Of a stretch of 28,543 nt of DNA, positions 8,266 through 15,778 are shown piece after piece; the stretch's first letter is position 1; the number at the start of each line of letters is the position of its first letter. The notes under the pieces are model-generated. The model ran no database searches, was not told the DNA's origin, and was given only the letters and a program-made list of their open reading frames with translations. The position numbers were made by a program, and so were the translations under genes. This DNA is from a virus. The DNA is taken from IMG/VR virus record IMGVR_UViG_3300025098_000215, positions 1 to 28,543 of that record; one strand, given 5' to 3'.

Positions 8266-8274
8266 GTGCCCCCC

Positions 8275-8580
8275 TTACTGAACGAATAAAGTTACTCGTG
8301 AAATGTTTGTTAAATCTACGTAAATGCCTGTTTTAAAAAGAACACCTGCATCTGGTAATCCAATGTTCATTACATCACCTTGAGGTACGTCAATAGTTAA
8401 TAAAGCTGTACCTGTTGCAGATGTATTGTCATAGAAAACCACGCTACCTGCACCCACACCATCATTAGCAATAATCATACCTTGTAGTCTTGTTCTTCCT
8501 ACGTAGTCTGAACCACCATCAGTGTAAGTCACACGACCGTCTGTTGTTCTGGTTACGGGTCTTAAATCTGATCTTACCAT
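8275..8580 (-). CDS. Small virion structural protein
   Basis: 101 residues, MVRSDLRPVTRTTDGRVTYTDGG. A beta-rich small protein with DGVGAGSVVFYDN and DLTNISRVTLFVQ, a pattern often found in small phage decoration or fibre-trimerisation proteins. AAGGAG lies upstream of the ATG. A GC hairpin at 8599-8616 precedes it. Role unknown. Confidence 0.7.
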   Translation of the reverse strand: MVRSDLRPVTRTTDGRVTYTDGGSDYVGRTRLQGMIIANDGVGAGSVVFYDNTSATGTALLTIDVPQGDVMNIGLPDAGVLFKTGIYVDLTNISRVTLFVQ

Positions 8581-8598
8581 TTATAAACTCCTTGTTGT

Positions 8599-8616
8599 GG
8601 GGGAGTTGCCTCCCCC
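8599..8616 (-). other. GC hairpin before 8275-8580 gene
   Basis: GGGGGAG and CTCCCCC (plus-strand spelling) pair perfectly around TTGC. On the minus strand it is followed by ACAACAAGGAG, so it lacks the T run of a terminator and lies directly before a ribosome-binding site. Confidence 0.45.
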
Positions 8617-8623
8617 GTTAAAA

Positions 8624-8827
8624 TTAAGACGATGCTATTGTAGCACCAGTGTCGCATCTTTTCCAGTTGCTTCCATCATAGAAAGCTAAGATTGCAGACC
8701 CTGCAGCTCCATCTGAGAAATATGCAATTTGACCTTCTACACCATCTGGTGCAGTAGCCACTGTGTATACGTTAAGACCAATAACAGATTGTGTGTTTAC
8801 TGGTCCTGAAAAAGTTGTTGTTCCCAT
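8624..8827 (-). CDS. Small virion protein, hypothetical
   Basis: 67 residues, MGTTTFSGPVNTQSV, with a central GQIAYFSDGAAGSAILAFYDG and NWKRCDTG. This resembles the short beta-hairpin domain often placed at fibre or decoration sites in marine phages. AAAGGAG is upstream of the ATG. It is the first gene after the capsid gene, in a segment bounded by hairpins (8889-8915 and 8599-8616), so its expression may be set separately. Function unknown. Confidence 0.7.
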   Translation of the reverse strand: MGTTTFSGPVNTQSVIGLNVYTVATAPDGVEGQIAYFSDGAAGSAILAFYDGSNWKRCDTGATIASS

Positions 8828-8848
8828 AGTCTATACTCCTTTGTTATA

Positions 8849-8868
8849 TAGTCTGCTTTTGCAGTCTA
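8849..8868 (-). other. Second hairpin before the 67-residue gene
   Basis: TAGTCTGC and GCAGTCTA (plus-strand spelling) pair over eight positions with one mismatch around TTTT. It lies in the 102-base gap after the capsid gene. Possibly an RNA processing or stability element. Confidence 0.35.
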
Positions 8869-8888
8869 TGGTGTTAATAGTTAAAGGA

Positions 8889-8915
8889 AGGGGGCACCTT
8901 TATGGTAAACCCCCT
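8889..8915 (-). terminator. GC hairpin after capsid gene
   Basis: On the minus strand AGGGGG pairs with CCCCCT, with an inner ACC/GGT pair, followed by TTCCTTT. It lies shortly after the capsid stop, as expected for reducing readthrough or protecting an abundant transcript. The T run is interrupted. Confidence 0.5.
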
Positions 8916-8929
8916 ATCCGAATTAGTGA

Positions 8930-9838
8930 TTAAGCACCTTGGTTTCCGTAGACACTTCTCCAGTCAGACCAACCGAAGCTGTATCTTTCTCTGGCTTTGT
9001 ATCGTACATTACCTGTTTCAAAGTCACCTTCCATCTTAGTATTCATAGCTGCTCTGTTGAACATTTTGATACCGTTAGGAGCATCAGTTCTAATGAAGAA
9101 TGCATCAGTGTCTGTGAATCTGTGGTTCACATAGTATCCACCAGGAAGCATACCCATAGAGTTGATAGCATTGATATCATTGTCAGCAGTTGCTACTCTG
9201 TTTGGAGATTTCATTAATCTCTCGGCAACAAATACTAATTGTCTTGGGATGTGTAAGGTTCTACCTTGAATTGCAGCTGGCACACCTTTGTCATCTGTTA
9301 GACCAGCAATATCAATTAATGCTGTTTCTAATGATGTCTCAGATAAGTCAGCGTAAGTAGCAGGTCTGTTAGAACCTGAACCGCCGTTTTGTAATGGGTG
9401 TGCATTAGAAATTAATGGTTGCCCATCACCGCCTGTGTATGAACCGCTGAATGCGTTGTTATACACGTTAGCTGCAGTAAGTTGCTTAGCAGAAGCCATC
9501 GCTCTTGCTAAAGCTTTAGTTAGTCTGGTTGACAACTTATCATATAAGTTATCTTCCATAGCTTCCTCAGTTAATGAGAATGCTAATGCTACAGTTTTGT
9601 GAGTGTATCGTGATACATATCCTTCACCTGAATCGGCGTAAGATACTGGTGCACCTTCGAACTTCTCACCTGCATTACCAAAGCCTGGGAAGAGTACTTC
9701 TTCTTCGAAAGCTCTGTTTGATGTTTCCTCATCGAACAAGACGGCGTGCTCATTTTCGTACCTATTGTATTCAGTACCAAAAATCGCATTAAGACCTGGC
9801 TCAAGTTCTTTAAGGATTTGTGCTCTTGATATAGCCAT
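8930..9838 (-). CDS. Major capsid protein, HK97-fold (Mu gpT-like)
   Basis: 302 residues. It starts MAISRAQILKELEPGLNAIFG, continues with an E-loop-like region (FEEEVLFPGFGNAGEK), a helix rich in Ala (LTKALARAMASAKQLTAANV, ~107-126), and ends with GNVRYKARERYSFGWSDWRS. These are the hallmarks of the Mu gpT-type/HK97-fold capsid family; the N-terminal sequence and the RYSFG(W/F)SD end are well conserved there. No protease is recognised nearby. A scaffold gene precedes it by two genes, and AGGAGG lies upstream of the ATG. Hairpins follow the stop. Confidence 0.93.
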   Translation of the reverse strand: MAISRAQILKELEPGLNAIFGTEYNRYENEHAVLFDEETSNRAFEEEVLFPGFGNAGEKFEGAPVSYADSGEGYVSRYTHKTVALAFSLTEEAMEDNLYDKLSTRLTKALARAMASAKQLTAANVYNNAFSGSYTGGDGQPLISNAHPLQNGGSGSNRPATYADLSETSLETALIDIAGLTDDKGVPAAIQGRTLHIPRQLVFVAERLMKSPNRVATADNDINAINSMGMLPGGYYVNHRFTDTDAFFIRTDAPNGIKMFNRAAMNTKMEGDFETGNVRYKARERYSFGWSDWRSVYGNQGA

Positions 9839-9849
9839 AATTTATCCTC

Positions 9850-10449
9850 CTATATACCTGTTACGCCAGTAGCGCCTAGTCCAAATTGATGAGTATTTAT
9901 TTTCACCAAAATATCCATAGATGTTCCAGCTGATGTGAAAGAATCATCTAACTCCGCACTAGCTAGTACAGTTAGTGGGAATGTGTTAGTTGTGTTCTTT
10001 GTGCTAGAATCTGCTACAAGACCTGATTTGTGTGTGATAGCACTACCTGTTGGTGATGCTACGATTTGTACGTTCTTACCTACGTCAGCAGCTGCGATAG
10101 CTGTTGTATCTTGATCTGCTTCGATTTGAAAGATGATATCTGGATCATCATATACGTACACTTTGTACTTATCTTTAGCTACAGTTGATGCTGGAATGCT
10201 TCTGACAAATTTTACTTCGCCTGATGCATTGTCTACATATTCTGCGCCCCAGAAAACACCTACGACTGCGCCTGGTGATGCTGCTCCCATATCGGTAACA
10301 ATGTTACCTCCTGAGAAAGTCACGAGATCGCCTTCGAAGAATGCACTAGGAGCAGTGGCAGCAACTCTGTAACCATTAACACCACTAAAGTTATTGGTTC
10401 TTACGAGACCACCTTTAGCGTGCTTGACTGGTTTTAAACCATATGCCAT
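9850..10449 (-). CDS. Head protein next to capsid gene (putative decoration)
   Basis: 199 residues, MAYGLKPVKHAKGGLVRTNNFSG. Beta-rich with FFEGDLVTFSGG, GAVVGVFWGAEYVD and a C-terminal Gly-rich tail. It lies 11 bases upstream of the capsid gene, a usual position for a decoration or cement protein. GGAGG is 7 nt upstream of the ATG. The decoration role is inferred from position and strand pattern only. Confidence 0.72.
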   Translation of the reverse strand: MAYGLKPVKHAKGGLVRTNNFSGVNGYRVAATAPSAFFEGDLVTFSGGNIVTDMGAASPGAVVGVFWGAEYVDNASGEVKFVRSIPASTVAKDKYKVYVYDDPDIIFQIEADQDTTAIAAADVGKNVQIVASPTGSAITHKSGLVADSSTKNTTNTFPLTVLASAELDDSFTSAGTSMDILVKINTHQFGLGATGVTGI

Positions 10450-10497
10450 GTTTTACCTCCGTTGTTATTATGTTGCAAAGCAGAGGTAATCAAACGA

Positions 10498-10965
10498 TTA
10501 GTCCTCAAACTTTGCGTTCCTTCCCCCGCCTACTGAGACGGAAGATTGTTCGTCTTGGCTTATAGGTGCAACTGCGCTATTGTTTTTCTGCAACTCAGAG
10601 TTGACTGCTCCCTCTGCAGCTTTGGTTTTGTCAGAAAAGTATTCGTTTCTTTGGTCAGCAATTTCTTGATCAACCTTCATCAAAATCAAATCACCTGTTC
10701 TAACTATACCCGCATGTTTACCTGTGTCTAAAACATCCGCTTGCCAGTCGCCGCCAAGTTCTTCTGGTCTAACTGGCTCGTATCCTTGACGTGTTCTTTC
10801 ATGAACATTTCCTGCGTGATCATCACCCAAGAGTTCATGTCGAACCCATCTATAGTGAACACCCTCTGGAGCTTTTGGAGTTTCCAATTTGCTCGGTGGA
10901 GTCCACGTCTTTTTGCGAGTACCCGAAGCTCGCGTTATTCGAGTTGTCTTAGTAGCCTGTGTCAT
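10498..10965 (-). CDS. Conserved head-associated protein, unknown role
   Basis: 155 residues. A basic N-terminus (ATKTTRITRASGTRKK) is followed by GVHYRWVRHELLGDDHAGNVHERTRQGYEPVRPEE (residues ~35-70, described by its ends) and then GDLILMKVDQEIADQRNEYFSDK. This pattern is found in marine phages next to the scaffold and capsid genes. AAGGAG precedes the ATG by 7 nt. Possibly a head-assembly partner of the scaffold; no function is known to me. Confidence 0.7.
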   Translation of the reverse strand: MTQATKTTRITRASGTRKKTWTPPSKLETPKAPEGVHYRWVRHELLGDDHAGNVHERTRQGYEPVRPEELGGDWQADVLDTGKHAGIVRTGDLILMKVDQEIADQRNEYFSDKTKAAEGAVNSELQKNNSAVAPISQDEQSSVSVGGGRNAKFED

Positions 10966-10976
10966 TCATCTACTCC

Positions 10977-11954
10977 TTATCCCGCCGTTCCATCTCGGCG
11001 CATTTTTTGTCGCGCATATTCTTGTAAAGATACTCCTAACTTATTAGCAGTGTCTACCTCTGATTTAGTCAATGTGACTTTCTGTTTGCCACTGGGGGAA
11101 GTGCGCGTTCCACCCGCTACTACTTGTACTTTTTTCGCTGTACCCGCTGTCTTGAATTTTTCAGGAAACTCAGAACGGATGCGAGCATCAAGTTCACTAT
11201 AGTACTCACCAGGATCAGCGTCAGGATATATACCTTCATCTATTAACTCCTTGTGTACTACCATGGCTGCTTGGGTCATAATCTTTTCAGATTGGTTTTG
11301 CCCACCAAACCATGAGTTTCTTTTCTGCCACTGAATAGCTCTTCTGTCTGGGACAGGAGTGTTATTTTGCGGCTTCTCAACAGTTTCTTCAGCAGAAACT
11401 TTTTTAGTAGAAGCTGACTTAGCTTTCTCTTCGTACTGTTTAACAATGAGAGACTCAGCTTTAATCGAAGCTAACTTATCGGTAGCTTCTATTTCTTTAT
11501 CTACATCACCATTTGATTTAGCATCTTTAAGAGTAGCTAGTACTTCTCTCTCTTGAGCCTTAAGTCTGTCACCGTACTGCGTAACTGCAGCTAGTTCTGA
11601 CTCTGCGGATCTACCTAGAAGTTCTTCACGTTCAGACTGAAACTTTTGTTTCTCATCTTCTAGTGATTTTAATTTTTCCTCAAGCTCCTTACGTTGCTTG
11701 ACTAGGCGTTTGATTCGCTTCTCAGCTCGTTTGCCATATTTGGTTTTGTCATCAGACTCTTCCTCTTCTTCTGGAATTAATTCAGGTGTTTCTTCCTCTA
11801 CAGGATCTTCATCTTCAACTTCATCAGTTTCGGGAGTTTCTGGTTCTGGAGCTGGCTGCTCTTCAGGTTGGCTCTCTTCGTGCCCCCCTTCATCAATCTC
11901 AATCTCGAGTTCATCCTCTTGATTAAGTTCTTCTTGTTTTGGGTCTTCTATCAT
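10977..11954 (-). CDS. Capsid scaffold-like protein
   Basis: 325 residues. Residues 1-70 are extremely acidic (Glu/Asp/Pro). Next comes a basic/coiled-coil stretch (KRAEKRIKRLVKQRKELEEK, then EKQKFQSEREELL), then more helix, and a C-terminal basic domain (SGKQKVTLTKSEVDTANKLG, YARQKMRRDGTAG) of the type that binds capsid protein. Order scaffold, head protein, head protein, capsid fits. A minus-strand promoter (12000-12029) lies just upstream, so the head genes can be transcribed separately. GGAGG precedes the start. Confidence 0.82.
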   Translation of the reverse strand: MIEDPKQEELNQEDELEIEIDEGGHEESQPEEQPAPEPETPETDEVEDEDPVEEETPELIPEEEEESDDKTKYGKRAEKRIKRLVKQRKELEEKLKSLEDEKQKFQSEREELLGRSAESELAAVTQYGDRLKAQEREVLATLKDAKSNGDVDKEIEATDKLASIKAESLIVKQYEEKAKSASTKKVSAEETVEKPQNNTPVPDRRAIQWQKRNSWFGGQNQSEKIMTQAAMVVHKELIDEGIYPDADPGEYYSELDARIRSEFPEKFKTAGTAKKVQVVAGGTRTSPSGKQKVTLTKSEVDTANKLGVSLQEYARQKMRRDGTAG

Positions 11955-11999
11955 TTATACCTCCGTCAGTTGCGAACTGCGTTTCACGCTGTGAACAAT

Positions 12000-12029
12000 A
12001 TAATACCACATTTTGTGGGTATATTGCAA
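12000..12029 (-). promoter_or_regulatory. Promoter before scaffold and capsid genes
   Basis: Minus-strand TTGCAA (12024-12029), 18 bases, TGG-TATTAT extended -10 (12000-12008). A perfect palindrome CCACA-AAA-TGTGG (12006-12018) fills the spacer and may be an operator or hairpin. The leader has two short inverted repeats (GCGT..ACGC and CAGTT..AACTG) before GGAGG. Confidence 0.6.
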
Positions 12030-12033
12030 GTGC

Positions 12034-12363
12034 TTATCTGTGTTTTATTTTATCTGGCTCTGGTACGATTGCCACTACTTCATCATCATTGATGATAGAA
12101 TAGTCTTCGTTTTCATACTTGAACTTTAGTCCAACGTACTTTCCTGTAAGCACATAGTCTCCTACTTTACACCATGTTGTTTCTGATTTGTCCATATTCT
12201 TATAACACTCTGGACCCATCTCAATTACTTGAGATACCACGCAAGCAAACTTTGCTAGCTCTCTGGTTTGGTCAGATAATAAGATTCCACCTGATGTTGA
12301 TATTGGCGGTTCCCATGGTTTCAGTAACATACGGTAGCCTTGCGGCTTTGGTAGTTTATTCAT
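12034..12363 (-). CDS. GroES-like co-chaperonin
   Basis: 109 residues from the chosen start. Cpn10 features are PQGYRMLLKP at the N-terminus, a mobile-loop segment STSGGILLSDQ (~18-28), CVVSQVIEMGPECY, VGDYVLTGKYVG and EVVAIVP. It would cap the host GroEL to fold the capsid protein, as T4 gp31 and other phage GroES proteins do. An in-frame TTG at 12378 and ATG at 12366 are also possible, but GGAGG is best spaced from the ATG at 12363. Its start overlaps the preceding gene. Confidence 0.85.
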   Translation of the reverse strand: MNKLPKPQGYRMLLKPWEPPISTSGGILLSDQTRELAKFACVVSQVIEMGPECYKNMDKSETTWCKVGDYVLTGKYVGLKFKYENEDYSIINDDEVVAIVPEPDKIKHR

Positions 12364-12574
12364 CATTACCTCCTGCAATGTCTTTGTACAATTTCTTGTA
12401 CTCCGTTTCTAGTCTATCAGACATATCGTTTAGTGTCTGACCTATACCTACAAGAAATCTGTAGGCTGCGTAGTCATCAGCTGATCCACTAAGGAGTTGC
12501 TGATTATTGGCAGCAATTGCTTCTGCCAAAACTTTTTGCATACGTTCTTTATAATTCTTAACTTGATCTAACAT
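12356..12574 (-). CDS. Small helical protein, hypothetical
   Basis: 72 residues, MLDQVKNYKERMQKVLAEAIAANN, then YAAYRFLVGIGQTLNDMSDRLETEY. It is wholly helical, soluble and rich in charged residues, similar to small proteins often seen next to phage head genes. It lies between Hsp20 and GroES and its last bases overlap the GroES start. Role unknown. Confidence 0.7.
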   Translation of the reverse strand: MLDQVKNYKERMQKVLAEAIAANNQQLLSGSADDYAAYRFLVGIGQTLNDMSDRLETEYKKLYKDIAGGNDE

Positions 12575-12596
12575 TGGTTCTCCTGTGACCTAAAGA

Positions 12597-12620
12597 GGGG
12601 GCACCTGGAAAGATACCCCC
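12597..12620 (-). terminator. GC hairpin after Hsp20
   Basis: On the minus strand GGGGGTA pairs with TGCCCCC (7 bp with one G-U) around a 10-base loop, then TCTTT. It lies 10 bases after the Hsp20 stop. Shares its outline with the hairpin after the capsid gene. The T run is imperfect, so it may be a weak terminator or an RNA-end stabiliser. Confidence 0.5.
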
Positions 12621-12630
12621 GAAAGTTTGA

Positions 12631-13029
12631 TTACTTAATGTTAATAATCTTTTCCTTCTTTTCTTCAGGAATTATTTTTTTAAGTTTAACACAAAGCAGC
12701 CCATCTTGCAACCCTGCATCTTCAACTACAAAGTCATCTGCCAATTGGAACTTCTTAGTAAAGTTCTTTTCAGATATACCCTTGTGTATTATTTGATTGG
12801 GTTCTTGATTGTCTTTCTTTTTACCCGTGATGGTTAAAGTATTTTCTGCATACTTTACTGTCACATCATCTTTGGTAAAACCAGCCACAGCCATTTCGAT
12901 CTCATAGTTTTCAGAGTCTACTTTCTTAATGTTATATGGTGGGAATGATGTATACTTGAATGAGTCCATTCTACTGAACAGGTCATCAAATCCTATCCAA
13001 AATGGATTGTATTGTTCTAGGCTTGTCAT
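12631..13029 (-). CDS. Hsp20 family small heat-shock protein
   Basis: 132 residues. The alpha-crystallin domain is evident: YEIEMAVAGFTKDDVTVK (~43-60), ITGKKKDNQEP, ISEKNFTKKFQLADDFVVED and GLLCVKLKKIIPEEKK. It would hold unfolded proteins until refolding. A TTG-started extension to 13047 exists, but the ATG at 13029 has AAAGGAGG about 7 nt upstream and is preferred. A consensus-like promoter (13083-13112) ends within its leader, so it is probably the first gene of a chaperone block. Confidence 0.9.
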   Translation of the reverse strand: MTSLEQYNPFWIGFDDLFSRMDSFKYTSFPPYNIKKVDSENYEIEMAVAGFTKDDVTVKYAENTLTITGKKKDNQEPNQIIHKGISEKNFTKKFQLADDFVVEDAGLQDGLLCVKLKKIIPEEKKEKIINIK

Positions 13030-13082
13030 AATATACCTCCTTTGCAAGCGAAGTTAATTAGCCCCTTACGGCAGCTATGTAT

Positions 13083-13112
13083 ATTATATAGTAATTACTT
13101 TTTAGATGTCAA
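13083..13112 (-). promoter_or_regulatory. Promoter before Hsp20
   Basis: Minus-strand TTGACA (13107-13112), 18 bases, TATAAT (13083-13088): both boxes are full sigma70 consensus. The -35 lies inside the end of the 13095-13553 gene. The leader carries AAAGGAGG before the Hsp20 ATG. Confidence 0.75.
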
Positions 13113-13553
13113 GCCTGACAGTGGATTATTTAAAGACTTATCTAACTCCAGTTTTAATTCATCTTCAATAATCTTAAGCTCATCAAATATCTCTCTTGTG
13201 TCAGCTTTCTGCCTGTCTTCAACATCATTTACGATCTCAGTAATATGCCGAATGTCCCCGTTCATCTGACGTAAATCCATTTTCATGTCTGTCTTCAAAT
13301 CCCTGGCTACTGAAGCCACTAGGTTAATCTCATCTAAGATCATGTCTAGCTCTGATTTTAAAACAGCAAGTTGTTCATCATACTTTGATAAGTCAGGTGC
13401 TGTATATTCTTGCACTTGTGCTTTCATTGTAAGATAGTCATCATAAAATTTATATCCAGACCAGCCACCACCTACAATGGCACCGATCAGTGAAAGTATA
13501 ATGAAGAATTTCCCTCCAGAAAACTTCATTCCTTGATACTCAATACTGGGCAT
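13095..13553 (-). CDS. Membrane-anchored coiled-coil protein
   Basis: 152 residues. An N-terminal short segment precedes a transmembrane helix (FFIILSLIGAIVGGGWSGY, ~17-35). The rest is soluble, helical and charged, with likely coiled coil through about residue 140 (for example ISEL/DEINLVASVARDLKTDM and FDELKIIEDELKLELDK). The topology (N-in TM, periplasmic coil) is like an inner-membrane spanin, but no outer-membrane partner is evident, so this is only a possibility. GGAGG precedes the ATG; it overlaps the 13540-14994 gene by 14 bases. Confidence 0.75.
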   Translation of the reverse strand: MPSIEYQGMKFSGGKFFIILSLIGAIVGGGWSGYKFYDDYLTMKAQVQEYTAPDLSKYDEQLAVLKSELDMILDEINLVASVARDLKTDMKMDLRQMNGDIRHITEIVNDVEDRQKADTREIFDELKIIEDELKLELDKSLNNPLSGLTSKK

Positions 13554-14994
13554 TTATTATTTCCTCCATTATTTGTCCCTGCTCTGCTATAAATAAATCA
13601 CCGTATGGGTCATCTATTACTTTATTCAAATACTCATTAACATTTGCATCTTGTATTGTTGATTGAGTATCGAAAAATGTTTTAGTATTGCCTAAGATTT
13701 GCATTACTATTAATGTTTTTATTTGATTTGATTCATCGTATCTAGCTTTGTCATCAATCTTTTTTACTACTTTAGTTGCCGCTTTCTCTTTGGCGCTAGG
13801 TTCTTTTACAGGTTCTTTAGGCTCTTCAGCTTCTTCCTGTTGTACGTCTTCTTGTTCGGTACTATCTTTAACTTCCACAACGGGCTCCTCAGTAGTTTCG
13901 CTATCGGGTTCTGTTGCTTCTTCTTCTGTTGGTTGCTCATCTACTACTTCCTCTATCTGGGCTACTTCCATTTCTATTTCTAATTCCATCTCAGCTTCTA
14001 TTTCTACACTAGCAACTTCAGGTTCTGGAATATTCAATTCAAACTCCTGTATCTCTAGTTCTACAGTTTCATATGATACTTCTTCTGGCTGTGATTCTAT
14101 AGGAGCAAACTCTATATCTCCTGCCTCATCTACAGTAATATCATTAAACTCAATAACTTCTGTTGCGAACTCTATTTCTACAGGATCAAAAATATTAAGG
14201 TAAACTATTTCTTCCACTGAGGTAATTTGTTGTTCAACAATTGTATTGATAACATTGTAAAATACATTAACAGACACATCGTCAAACACAGGACCTACAG
14301 CAAGATTAATATCTCTACCGCCTATTTCAATCTTTAATGTTTTTAGAACGCCACCGAAATCGAAAGAACCTTTATAAGATTGGTAGCCTGTTGATACTCC
14401 AGATTCAGACAAGATGTCAGTACCTGAAAAGACTTGACTAGTTCCGTTAAGTCCTGTAATGTGCATGTATATTCTATCTTGAGCATCTTGTTTGTCTACC
14501 TCTATTGTATATTTAACTTTTCCACCATTATCTATTTCTAAATCAGATATGTCAATTGTATTTATAAATGTTGTGCCCATACCTGGCACACCCATAGTAG
14601 ATGTTGAATTACCACCACCTGTTATCTGTGCACATTTATCGGAACCAAGACCATAGCAAGAGTTACCACTAGTAATATTTGCAGGTCCTTCACCACCCCA
14701 ATCGTAATCCATATCGCCTTGTTTAGTTGTAGTGACATAGCTATTATTACCATCAAGAATGTCTCCTGAATCTTCGTTAGTGATTGCGGTAGTAGTGGTA
14801 GTTACAGTAGTTGTGGTTGTAGTAACAATTTCTGTACCTTTGTCTTCTTCAACAATGTCAACTTGTGTATCTTCTGTGATTGTAACGCCAGGAATACAAA
14901 GTCCTTCTATGTCAGGAAGGCAGTCTGCTTTAGAAGATAAGGATACCAGTAGTAAGAATAAACAAAGTTTTAAATAATAAAGCATTGTCCGCAT
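13540..14994 (-). CDS. Secreted Thr- and Glu-rich protein, unknown
   Basis: 484 residues from ATG 14994. A signal peptide is clear (MRTMLYYLKLCLFLLLVSLS followed by SKADC). Residues ~45-60 are almost all Thr, in tracts of six and five. The middle (~70-240) is beta-rich with paired Cys. A very acidic region follows (many Glu/Pro/Val, from about 290 to 400), and the C-terminus is a helical charged domain. A TTG-started form from 15030 exists, but the ATG at 14994 has AGGAGC upstream. It overlaps the 14930-15487 gene by 65 bases. Function not recognised. Confidence 0.75.
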   Translation of the reverse strand: MRTMLYYLKLCLFLLLVSLSSKADCLPDIEGLCIPGVTITEDTQVDIVEEDKGTEIVTTTTTTVTTTTTAITNEDSGDILDGNNSYVTTTKQGDMDYDWGGEGPANITSGNSCYGLGSDKCAQITGGGNSTSTMGVPGMGTTFINTIDISDLEIDNGGKVKYTIEVDKQDAQDRIYMHITGLNGTSQVFSGTDILSESGVSTGYQSYKGSFDFGGVLKTLKIEIGGRDINLAVGPVFDDVSVNVFYNVINTIVEQQITSVEEIVYLNIFDPVEIEFATEVIEFNDITVDEAGDIEFAPIESQPEEVSYETVELEIQEFELNIPEPEVASVEIEAEMELEIEMEVAQIEEVVDEQPTEEEATEPDSETTEEPVVEVKDSTEQEDVQQEEAEEPKEPVKEPSAKEKAATKVVKKIDDKARYDESNQIKTLIVMQILGNTKTFFDTQSTIQDANVNEYLNKVIDDPYGDLFIAEQGQIMEEIINAQY

Positions 14995-15487
14995 CACTAA
15001 GCTCCTGTGTTTCTGGTTTGTTGGCTTCAACGTAATCTATTTTATATTTACTTCCATCAGGAATACTCTCTGGATTATTCTTCCAACCATCTTGAGCTTC
15101 TGTTCCTATGGCACCATTATATGGGCACGGAGTCCCTGCATCTGTCATCGCGTCAAAGACACGAGGGTCTTGGCATAGTACAGATACTGCAGCAACTTTC
15201 ATTCCCATTGAGTACAATGACCTAGACAATTTTAAATTTTGACATAGCGCATCATCTATTACATAACCTGTAGCAAAACCTAAAACATTATTTTGCACAC
15301 TAGAGCCAACTCCAACTTTACAAATATCACTGTTAGAATTAATTACGGATGGGGCATTAGCTGTAGGTGGTGTGGAGTTTGTAACTACGGTTGAAGACAC
15401 CGTGTTGGTTTCAGCTTTTAAATCTGTAGCAACAGCTACAAATGTGAACGCAAACAATATAAAAAATAATAGTCTAAGTTCTTTCAT
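14930..15487 (-). CDS. Exported Cys-containing protein, marine-phage family
   Basis: 185 residues from ATG 15487 (TAATG with the upstream stop; a GTG two codons earlier is possible). There is a signal peptide (MKELRLLFFILFAFTFVAVA). The core has several Cys: ICKVGVGSSVQ, LCQNLKL, LCQDPRVFDAM and CPYNGAIG, with the phrase SMGMKVAAVSVLCQDPR. The C-terminus (ALLFKTLFILTTGILIF) may be a second membrane segment. Similar proteins occur in marine phages; no function is established. Confidence 0.75.
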   Translation of the reverse strand: MKELRLLFFILFAFTFVAVATDLKAETNTVSSTVVTNSTPPTANAPSVINSNSDICKVGVGSSVQNNVLGFATGYVIDDALCQNLKLSRSLYSMGMKVAAVSVLCQDPRVFDAMTDAGTPCPYNGAIGTEAQDGWKNNPESIPDGSKYKIDYVEANKPETQELSDADNALLFKTLFILTTGILIF

Positions 15488-15765
15488 TACCACTTGCTTT
15501 TATCAGCCCAGTAAGCTGCAGACATTTTACCCTTAGATATATTTTTCGCGTGCCTTGCTTTGAATGATTTTCTTCTAGCTTTTTGTTTTGCAGTTGTTGG
15601 ATTTTTACCAGCGCCTGATACGCCTTGTTGACCGTATCTAATTGTTTTAACTTTGTCGCCTTCTTTTGCCACCACAACGTGTGACTTCTTCGGGTGATTA
15701 GGAGTACGCTTCGGTTTATTAAATCCGCTTACTCCCGCTCTCTTTAGTCTTGGGTCTTTAGCCAT
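15487..15765 (-). CDS. Small basic conserved marine-phage protein
   Basis: 92 residues, very basic: MAKDPRLKRAGVSGFNKPKR, SHVVVAKEGDKVKTIRYGQQ, KARRKSFKARHAKNISKGKM and AAYWADKSKW at the end. It belongs to a DUF-type family common in marine phages (I believe DUF6321, not checked). The charge suggests nucleic-acid or ribosome contact, but no function is known. AGGAGG precedes the ATG. Confidence 0.75.
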   Translation of the reverse strand: MAKDPRLKRAGVSGFNKPKRTPNHPKKSHVVVAKEGDKVKTIRYGQQGVSGAGKNPTTAKQKARRKSFKARHAKNISKGKMSAAYWADKSKW

Positions 15766-15778
15766 ACCGTGCCCCCTC

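Noticed and set aside
10450-10497. Possible promoter before the 9850-10449 gene (TTGATT, 17 bases, TAATAA)
   Set aside because: The -10 is poor and the gap can be explained by cotranscription from the scaffold promoter.
11698-11922. Ser-rich plus-strand frame of 74 residues
   Set aside because: It is the complement of the Glu-rich start of the scaffold gene.
13095-13553. Membrane coiled-coil protein as an inner-membrane spanin
   Set aside because: Topology fits, but no outer-membrane lipoprotein partner or lysis genes were found; the Cys in the secreted neighbour is not in a lipobox.
13748-14203. Ser-rich plus-strand frame of 151 residues
   Set aside because: It is the complement of the Glu-rich low-complexity region of the secreted protein; the composition is a mirror artefact.
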